From Chara braunii (Eukaryota; Streptophyta; Charophyceae; Charales; Characeae), in the NCBI GenBank assembly GCA_003427395.1, contig BFEA01000306.1, positions 1,154,330 through 1,177,428 on the forward strand: a DNA stretch of 23,099 nt, given 5' to 3'. The notes below the pieces were generated by a model. The model was not told the origin of the DNA. It searched no databases and saw nothing but the letters and a program-made list of their open reading frames with translations. Positions within the stretch are counted from its first letter, which is position 1. Each line of letters starts with the position of its first letter. Made by a program: the position numbers and the translations under genes. Below, piece by piece: positions 7,863-13,923 of this stretch.

Positions 7863-8155
7863 GCTGCCTCGCTTCTTTGCGACACCTTCCATATGCTAGA
7901 GTATTCTCGAGGCAGTTAGCGTGTGACGACGAGACTCTACAGATTCTCTTGAAGGTGAGTGTAGAAGAAGAATTGTCGGACAGCGAGTTCAAAGAACTTG
8001 CTGAGGATGTCATACGGGAGCAGAGACTATGAGCGCTAAGGGAATTGACAATGCAGAATTGGGTCATGTTTGAGGTGATTATCTATGTTAAAGGAAGAGT
8101 GCGATTGGAGATAGTTCGAGACGAGACACCTACAGAGGTCCGAAGTAATATGTGA
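7859..8155 (+). pseudogene. Accessory ORF zeta, paralogue of epsilon, one in-frame stop
   Basis: ATG 7859 to TGA 8153-8155, with one TGA at 8030-8032 after residue 57. Both halves match the epsilon ORF across the stop: FSRQL, LQILLKVSV, FKELAEDVIREQR, then FEVIIYVKGRVRLEI and RDETPTEVRS. This shows the stop is a late mutation in a once continuous protein of about 98 residues. Neither half is long enough to stand out alone, so it is easily missed. Adjacent tandem copies of one small gene suggest local duplication followed by divergence. Function unknown. Confidence 0.5.
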
Positions 8156-8194
8156 TAAGTGTTTTGGGATTAAGAAAGAGATGGGTAGCAGGTG

Positions 8195-8629
8195 ATGGAA
8201 GATCTAGAAGGGAGGGAAAAGAGAGTTGAGGAGCGAATTATAAAACCAGTGGCAGAACGAATTAGGGAACTCGGTATCAAGATTCAAGACAGCGGGCCCA
8301 ACAAGGGTAAGAGTGAGCTGCGTAAGATAGAAGGTGCGACAAAAACATTAGAAAGGTTTTTTCAGGAAGGAGAGATTTTTCTAGAGATGGCGGACAGGGA
8401 CACGTTGAAAGTGACCTTTTTCTTGCGGCGAGATAAGACGGAAGGTTGGGAAGGAGAGGCGATAGACAATGTTGCACACCGGATCAGACTCATGACCGAG
8501 CATGCCTTAGAGATATGGAGAGATCAGAGATATATTGAGTATACCATCTACTTCCACGGGCCTGATGGGAGAGTGTACAACACCTACTCGACTGTGAGGG
8601 CCGCTGAGCGTGATGAGCCTGAGCGGTAG
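8195..8629 (+). CDS. Accessory ORF iota, 144 aa, coiled N-terminus plus beta-alpha-beta C-terminus
   Basis: ATG 8195 to TAG 8627-8629, intact. The N-terminal half is a charged helix (RVEERIIKPVAERIRELGIK) and SELRKIEGATKTLERFFQEGE, which aligns with the start of the ORF at 8914. The C-terminal half has DTLKVTFFLRRDKTEGWEGE, helix VAHRIRLMTEHALEIWRDQ, then YIEYTIYFHGPDGRVYNTYS, the same strand-helix-strand layout as epsilon and zeta. It therefore looks like a fusion of two module types. Its last 57 bases lie in the first copy of a 145-bp assembly duplication but the frame ends before the adapter. Function unknown. Confidence 0.5.
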   Translation: MEDLEGREKRVEERIIKPVAERIRELGIKIQDSGPNKGKSELRKIEGATKTLERFFQEGEIFLEMADRDTLKVTFFLRRDKTEGWEGEAIDNVAHRIRLMTEHALEIWRDQRYIEYTIYFHGPDGRVYNTYSTVRAAERDEPER

Positions 8630-8717
8630 AATTGTCTAAGAAGGTAGTGGCATCGTAAGAATCGAGCATGTCGAAAGAACTAGAGTGTAGGGAGGAAGTT
8701 GATGTGTAGAACAACGA
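8573..8717 (+). repeat. 145-bp exact direct repeat, first copy (assembly artefact)
   Basis: Identical to 8756-8900 over all 145 bases that I compared. The two copies are separated by exactly the 38-bp adapter. One copy is expected in the true genome. Confidence 0.95.
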
Positions 8718-8755
8718 CTGTCTCTTATACACATCTAGATGTGTATAAGAGACAG
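8718..8755. other. Nextera mate-pair junction adapter (Tn5 mosaic ends, contaminant)
   Basis: 8718-8736 reads CTGTCTCTTATACACATCT and 8737-8755 is its exact reverse complement AGATGTGTATAAGAGACAG. These are the two 19-bp Tn5 mosaic ends that form the Nextera mate-pair circularisation junction. On the minus strand it translates to VSYTHLDVYKRQ, a peptide familiar as a contaminant of protein databases. It is library-derived, not biological. Confidence 0.99.
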
Positions 8756-8900
8756 GTGTACAACACCTACTCGACTGTGAGGGCCGCTGAGCGTGATGAG
8801 CCTGAGCGGTAGAATTGTCTAAGAAGGTAGTGGCATCGTAAGAATCGAGCATGTCGAAAGAACTAGAGTGTAGGGAGGAAGTTGATGTGTAGAACAACGA
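8756..8900 (+). repeat. 145-bp exact direct repeat, second copy (assembly artefact)
   Basis: Second copy of 8573-8717. It repeats the tail of ORF iota and its 3' spacer. Adapter plus one copy make 183 bp, a multiple of 3, so the insertion shifts downstream coordinates without changing relative reading frame. Confidence 0.95.
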
Positions 8901-8913
8901 TGAATAGTGAGGA

Positions 8914-9246
8914 ATGAAAAACAAAGATGAGAGGGTGAAGAGAATAAAAGAACGTATGATAAATCCGCTGTCAGAACAAATCAAGACGACTAGAGACAAA
9001 ATACGCGAGTGTATGACATTTGAAGACGAAGGCAAGCTGAGGAGAATAAAAGCAGACACCAGAGGGATAGAGAGGTTATTTAGAGAGGATAGAGAGTTCT
9101 TTATAAGGTCGCGCTTAGACTTTCTAGAGAGTCGGAAGACGAGGGATAGTAGTCGCGACAGTGCAGAGTCGTCAACGAGGGCGATCGACCAACTGAACAC
9201 TACCAAAGCGGACTTAGAACAGAAAGAAGGTGTAGGGAGTTCATAG
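8914..9246 (+). CDS. Accessory ORF kappa, 110 aa, helical, related to iota N-terminus
   Basis: ATG 8914 to TAG 9244-9246. The highly charged helical N-terminus (DERVKRIKERMINPLSEQIK, then GKLRRIKADTRGIERLFRED) aligns with the first half of iota: same (R/K)(I/V)-(I/N)P-(A/S)E-(R/Q)I pattern, then LR-I-(A/G)-T--(I/L)ER-F. Past residue 70 the relation is lost and the chain is Ser/Asp/Glu-rich with another helix (STRAIDQLNTTKADLEQK). It looks like a coiled-coil protein, possibly a copy of iota whose C-terminal domain was lost or shifted. Function unknown. Confidence 0.45.
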   Translation: MKNKDERVKRIKERMINPLSEQIKTTRDKIRECMTFEDEGKLRRIKADTRGIERLFREDREFFIRSRLDFLESRKTRDSSRDSAESSTRAIDQLNTTKADLEQKEGVGSS

Positions 9247-9262
9247 GGAGAATGGAAGGAAG

Positions 9263-9784
9263 ATGAGTGCGACGACTCGGAGCTCGAATGATAAGTATGC
9301 TCTATGTGTCGTGGGGCGGATACATGGTCCGGTAGTATGTGTAATGATTCAAATAGACCACCTCACGAGGCTGAGTGTCATCGATGAGGTGGAGTGCACT
9401 CGATTAGATCTGAGAAACGCGCGTGAGATTGGGCGCTGGATGGCGATTGAGCATGGACGCCTTATCAGATACGTACTGTGCCTATCTCCGTACGACGGGG
9501 AGTCTCGAGTCAGGTCATGGCATGAGACCCCCACGGAGACAGAGAGATTATTAGAGGCGCATGCCAGAGTGGCTGGCGAGTTAAGCAAGGTGATTGTAGA
9601 TGGGTCAACCCTTAGGATATTAGCCGCTCACAGCAGTTACCAAAAGGAGATGAGTGAGACTTTACAGGACATAGAGGATCTCGGGGATTTAGACGATTTT
9701 GAGACATTCTATCGGTACTTAGAGGAGTCTACGGAGAGGATTATGATAGCCTTAGCCTTGGTGGCCATGGAGTGCTCGGAGTAG
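9263..9784 (+). CDS. Accessory ORF lambda, 173 aa, unknown
   Basis: Intact from ATG 9263, 17 nt after kappa, to TAG 9782-9784. Its core again alternates strand (PVVCVMIQIDHLTRLSV), helix (LRNAREIGRWMAIEHGR) and strand (RYVLCLSPYDGESRVRSWHE), followed by TPTETER, resembling the TPTEVRS end of zeta. A helical C-terminal extension follows (ERLLEAHARVAGELSKVI; EMSETLQDIEDLGDLDDFET). No signal peptide, membrane segment or catalytic motif. Family membership with epsilon/zeta is a by-eye inference and weaker than the epsilon-zeta pair. Confidence 0.5.
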   Translation: MSATTRSSNDKYALCVVGRIHGPVVCVMIQIDHLTRLSVIDEVECTRLDLRNAREIGRWMAIEHGRLIRYVLCLSPYDGESRVRSWHETPTETERLLEAHARVAGELSKVIVDGSTLRILAAHSSYQKEMSETLQDIEDLGDLDDFETFYRYLEESTERIMIALALVAMECSE

Positions 9785-9793
9785 GCCATAGGA

Positions 9794-10271
9794 ATGAGAA
9801 AAGGAAGGACCATCTCTGAGCGAGAGTTAAAGGCTAGGAGAAAGAGGTTTCTCGGATAAGGAGTTAGAGGCAATCAGCGAGCGGTTGAGTTCCTTAGGGC
9901 GAAGAGAGGTGATTCCGTATGAGGTGGTGACATATGAGTTAGTGGACAGCGGTTGGGAGCTGATACGTCTTTACATTCTCACTATCCGGTTCATCACCAT
10001 TGAGGTGTATGATGTTCGGATTTACCTCCCAGTGGAGCGAGAGGGTGACTTGATCTACGGTCGGTGTTGGGAACGCGCAGAAGGAGTGGTGGAGAGTGAA
10101 CGGGATAAGTTCCTAGCACTAGGTAAGGACGTAATTTGGGATACCCAGATAATGCTCTTTCAGGGGTTGCCCAGACCTCCTGTACCGCGTCAGGTAATTC
10201 AAGGAAGGAACAATGGGACCGTGGTTCACCTAGCCCTTCGATGTCGTAAGTTTGATGGTTGTAAGGGGTGA
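9794..10271 (+). pseudogene. Accessory ORF mu, diverged paralogue of beta, probable frameshift near its start
   Basis: ATG 9794 opens a short basic frame (MRKGRTISERELKARRKRF) that closes at about 9859. The continuing similarity to beta is in a second frame: GFSDKELEAISERLSSL, RREVIPYEVVTYELV, LYILTIRF, EVYDVRIYLP, VIWDTQIMLFQGLPRPPV, to the stop at 10271. Beta shows the same blocks in the same order and spacing. The frame change around 9845-9860 suggests a small indel, though a non-ATG start in the second frame (TTG 9885) cannot be excluded. No known domain. Confidence 0.45.
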
Positions 10272-10615
10272 TTACCCGGGGGCAAGAGCCCGCGCCATGC
10301 ATCAAGGGTTAAGTGATCTAGTGCGGCGAGCGTCGGTCGATATACAAGAGTGTTTGCGATCTTGTGCTCTGGAGGAGTTGACGGGGATCGCGACTGAAAT
10401 TTGTAGGAGGGTGACAGGGGTGCTAGAAGTCAGGAGAGGTATCCCCTGTATAGAGGGACAGGGAGGACGACGAAGTCAGGAGAGGTATCCCCTGTATAGA
10501 GGGACAGAGAGGACGACTCTTCCTTGACACAAGGGTACTAAGAGTTGAAGGGACGCATGAGATTCGAGATGAGAGCGGGAGATTGGTAGTGATATTGAGG
10601 GCGGTGGAGAGTTAG
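10255..10615 (+). pseudogene. Accessory ORF nu, disrupted by a 46-bp tandem duplication
   Basis: ATG 10255 overlaps the end of mu. The frame encodes a helical segment (HQGLSDLVRRASVDIQECLR, then LEELTGIATEICRRV) and enters a 46-bp tandem duplication (10426-10517) that shifts the frame, ending at about 10527. In the frame that follows a single repeat copy, the coding continues (LFLDTRVLRVEG, DESGRLVVILRAVES) to TAG 10613-10615. So the duplication broke a protein of about 105 residues. No known domain; last ORF of the cluster. Confidence 0.45.
10426..10517 (+). repeat. 46-bp tandem duplication
   Basis: Copy 1 is 10426-10471 and copy 2 is 10472-10517, with a single substitution (GGGACAGGG against GGGACAGAG). 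46 is not a multiple of 3, so it frameshifts ORF nu. Near-identity implies a recent event. Confidence 0.93.
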
Positions 10616-10644
10616 AGTTAGGTACTTGGAGATCGACAGAGCCT

Positions 10645-10852
10645 GTTCTGATGTTAGGTCCGAGATGCCAGTTCTGACATTAGGTCCGGGTTGCCAGTTC
10701 TGACATTAGGTCCGGCCTGCCAATTCTGACATTAGGTCCGGGCTGCCAGTTCTGACACCAGGTCAGGGCTGGCAGTTCTGACATTAGGTCCGGACTGCCA
10801 GTTCTGACATAAGGTCCGGGCTGCCGGTTCAGCGATCAGGCCTGGGCTGCTT
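10645..10852 (+). repeat. 26-bp tandem array, 8 units, just upstream of gag2
   Basis: Eight head-to-tail units of exactly 26 bp with no indels, starting at 10645, 10671, 10697, 10723, 10749, 10775, 10801 and 10827. The core is GTTCTGACATTAGGTCCGG followed by a variable base and CTGCCA. Units 1, 5 and 8 are most diverged, unit 8 strongly. It ends 30 bp before the gag2 ATG (10883). The period is not a multiple of 3 and both strands contain stops, so it is not coding. Possible roles are a regulatory or leader repeat, but nothing shows this directly. Confidence 0.95.
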
Positions 10853-10882
10853 ACAAATTCAACCGAAAGAGAGAACGAGTAT

Positions 10883-12185
10883 ATGGAATCCGACACTATG
10901 GGACCGCGTCCAAGTGAGGAAGAAGCTGTATATCGGGCATTGCCGGACCACACTTTGCGAGACCTCAAGGAGCGTCTCCGACAGAACGCCCCTTTGAGGT
11001 GCGTAGAGCAGCCGAACGACGGCGAGCCTGAGGTGATGGCGCCTCCAGTCGTCACCGAGCCCAACAGGGCCGCCCCAGTGGAGCGGGCAAAGATTCAGAC
11101 CGAACCTCCGAGTTTTCGGCGTGAATCAATTATTCAATGTTCATCTACGTATGAGCGCAGAGATGATAGAGGCGGTCAAGGAGGAGAGGACTGGAGGGAC
11201 CTGTTCATTAGAGAGAAACTTTGGAGAGATAGGGAGAGAGCTACAATGACCAGACGGATTTTTGACCTTCAGACGGGGGAATCGCACTCCCTGCCGTACG
11301 AGACGAGAGATAGGTTCATCATCTCGGATCAGCCTTCAGAATTGGATACCAGACATCCCATTTTCAAGGGATGCCGAATACCTTGAAAAGTGGGAGCTGC
11401 ATGCCTACCGAAGTAGGTGGTCTGAGGATGAGATTATAGACAATTTCTTGTTCAACACAGACCCGAGTTTGAGTCGAGTTATAAAGGGAGCTCGACCAAG
11501 GGATAGGAGGTGGGCTATGTACAAAGTCAGCCTTTATGAGCTTTTTAAGTTGGAAGACGTTAAATATTCAATCCAAGATTTAAAAGCGCTGACTCAGAGA
11601 GAGGACGAGAGTGTCCAAGCATTCGGGATGCGATTTCAGAAGGTGTTTGATGCCCTCATGGCAAGAGGGAAGCTGTCAGAGGTTGATAGATGCACGATCT
11701 TCCTTAGCTGACTACCCAGAGGGAAGCAAAAGGCGGTACTGAGGGAGACGCCTCACGATAAGTTAGAATTCACTGCGTTACTTAAGTTGGCAATGAAGGC
11801 AGAGGCGGATGATTACAAGGATTTACTCTGAAGGGGCATGCAGTGTCAGGACTTTTCCCTCTATCAGGAGTACGGGACTGATAGGTGTCTGAATTTTAAC
11901 GATCAGCCGTGGGCAGAGCGACATTATTTGATGGACAGGGACAGACCCCAACGGTCGAGGGATAACGACGCAGTAATAGAGGAGATGAGAGAGATGATGA
12001 AGGGAATGGCCAGGCAAATGGCAAATTTCGAAACAAAGGTCGTAACTACGTACCGGGATAAACCCGGGTCACCCTATTCATTGTGATGGGACTGTCGGAA
12101 CACCGACCCGTGGAGGAGCGTCGAGGATCGGAATCCTCGCACGCTGGCTGACTACCGTGCGAGGGAGAGAGATAAGGATACCTAG
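10883..12185 (+). pseudogene. gag: Gag 2 (N-terminal and capsid region)
   Basis: ATG 10883 opens a charged N-terminal region (EEEAVYRALPDHTLRDLKER; RREKL-type helices). It stays open to 11386, but similarity passes to another frame at about 11365-11375 through a +1-type shift. The second frame encodes the Gag core: AEYLEKWELHAYRSRWSEDE, WAMYKVSLYELFKLEDVKYS and TQREDESVQAFGMRFQKVFD. The last is the segment corresponding to the conserved helical end of Gypsy capsids. TGA 11709, TGA 11829, TGA 12084 and TAG 12183 interrupt the frame, yet Gag-like sequence continues across each, ending in a coiled coil (IEEMREMMKGMARQMANFE). The intact form would assemble the retrotransposon particle. Confidence 0.75.
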
Positions 12186-13163
12186 CGACGTAGGGATGAT
12201 GACATAGATAGAGATCGCCGACGTGATGGATATCGAGGAGGAGACTCCTTTAGTCGAGGGGGCAGATCCGAGCAGTATCCTCGTAGTCCCAGGTACGGAG
12301 GGAACACCGAAGGGTATCGGAGCCCGGACAATTTCAATTCGAGGGATAGAGAGGACCCCCGCGGTCGATGGGAATCAGATAGGGACCGCCATGATGGATA
12401 TCGCGGCGGTTACGAGCGGACAGAGAGAGGCGGAAGTCGAAGGGAAGAGTCACGCGGACAATATCCTGCGTTGCCTGGATACTCGAAGTCCCCAAACTAT
12501 CCGAGATCCCCTGGACCGTCCAACCAAGACGCGAGCCGACCAGCTATTAGGGGTACGGAGGAGCGGTCCCCTACTCCTAGAAACTCCGGTATCTATTGCA
12601 GGGCTGACGATCACGTGAAGAGGGACTGCCCCGACCTTAGGCGGGCAATAGACGAAGGACTTGTCGTACTTGATAACCGCAAGTACGTCAAGTGGGCGGA
12701 TAACCTTGGCGATGTATTGATGTTCCCTTCGATGAAGGAGAACGTTGAAGCTAGGCGGGTACAACCAAGCAAGGGTAAAGGAGTCGCGAGGAGCCAGAGT
12801 GTGAGGTTCAGTCTACCTTCTGATGAGGAGACTCTTATGACACCTATACGAGTGACGACGACTAAGTCTGCAAGGGCGTCCTCCTCTAAGAAGGCTGACA
12901 CCGATTATGTGATGGTAGAGAAGGATGGACAAAGGATTGAAGGTGAGGAAGTTATACTCTCGCCACGCAAACGCGAAGCTAAAAAGTTCACAATGAAGAG
13001 TACTTTGGATGATATAGATACGGTCGAGCCTCTCAGACGCGCGCTTAGGCAGCCTATGCAATGCACGATACTAGAGTATTTGGCAGCCTCAAGACCTGCG
13101 CGAGATGAGTTGCAAATGATCACGTGCAACTTGCGGCAAGACGCGTATTCCCTTGAGCGATGA
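12186..13163 (+). pseudogene. gag: Gag 2 RG/RS-rich linker, degenerate zinc knuckle and pre-protease segment
   Basis: One frame is open for the whole stretch, 326 codons to TGA 13161-13163. It begins with a low-complexity Arg/Gly/Asp/Tyr/Ser region (DRDRRRDGYRGGDSFSRGGR; later YRGGYERTERGGSRREESRG), typical of RNA-binding RGG-like segments. The bases 12588-12629 encode G-x2-C-x4-H-x4-C: a CCHC knuckle in which the first Cys is Gly. Charged linkers with MTPIRVTTTKSARASSSKK follow, and then the pre-protease module (VEPLRRALRQPMQCTILEYL; SRPARDEL) that matches the equivalent part of element 1. Sequence composition shifts here but strand and frame continuity with gag2 are clear. Confidence 0.7.
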
Positions 13164-13923
13164 AGTCCAGATGGTTACCGAACAGGAGGTACTACCCTCT
13201 GTAGCGGTATCGAGTGTGGTCGCTAAAGCAGAACTTGCAGCAACGGTGTTCTTAGATGGAATCGAAGGAGTGCCTCCGGACAAGTTTTATATCCTAGGCC
13301 GTGGGACAGTACAGACTACTCTCAATGACGAGGTAGTCCTTCATGCCGTAATTGATAATGGTAGCGAGGTTGTCATCATAGATGAGGACCTGGCGGTGCG
13401 ATTGGGATTGGACCTCGATAAGTCATACCAATTCGAGATAGAAACCGCTGATGGAAGAAAGCAGAAAGTCTTCGGAGTCTGTCACAAGGCAGCAATCGAG
13501 GTCGAAGGATTGAGAGTGATGATGCCCGTTTTCACGGTCCGGGATTGCGGCTCGGAGTTACTATTGGGGCGGATATGGTTAAGCCATGTTCATGCGGTTA
13601 GTATAGAGCGACCGGATAGAAGCCGAATGCTTTCCATCAAACGCCCGGATGGTGGGCAAATTATGATGGAGACGGTAGAGCCTCGTGACCCGAGGAACAG
13701 AGCGGTTCTCGCACCGGGTAGCCGCAAACCGGTCACCCTTGCGAGTTGCTCCTTGAACTTTCGCGAAAAGAAGTATGAGCCGTTACTTACAGAAGAAGAA
13801 GGTCGCATAGTAGAGATTGAAGACTTAGGCAGCCGAGTCCGTGTAGGGGGAAACTCCTATCCTAAGGCTGAAGATGAGAAATTCGGAGGGGGGCGACCAA
13901 AAAGACACAAGACAGTAGCTTAG
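13120..13923 (+). pseudogene. pro: Retropepsin-type aspartic protease (PR2)
   Basis: The frame is open from 13120 and overlaps the last 44 bases of gag2 in the +1 frame. ORF-calling from TTG 13153 gives 256 residues. The active-site loop is VLHAVIDNGSEVVIIDEDLA (catalytic Asp at residue 68; D-N-G-S-E form), and the second-half signature is RDCGSELLLGRIWL (about residues 130-143), so unlike PR1 this is a full-length retropepsin. The protein would cleave the Gag-Pol polyprotein. TAG 13921-13923 is the only stop between it and the reverse transcriptase in the same frame, so protease and RT were one Pol protein. Confidence 0.8.

Noticed and set aside
8490-9206. Long minus-strand ORF of 238 codons
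   Set aside because: It runs through the adapter, contains VSYTHLDVYKRQ and repeats its own sequence on either side of it. It is created by the assembly artefact.
5573-10615. Bacterial or phage operon inserted in the assembly
   Set aside because: Compact ORFs and ATGA overlaps suggest it, but there are no consistent ribosome-binding sites. The leader ORF is shared with the retroelement upstream, and composition and strand match the flanking Gypsy genes.
10645-10852. CRISPR-like array
   Set aside because: Units are contiguous 26-mers with no spacers, and the context is eukaryotic. It is a plain tandem repeat.
10732-11064. Minus-strand ORF across the 26-bp array
   Set aside because: Half of it translates the tandem array and the rest is antisense to the start of gag2.
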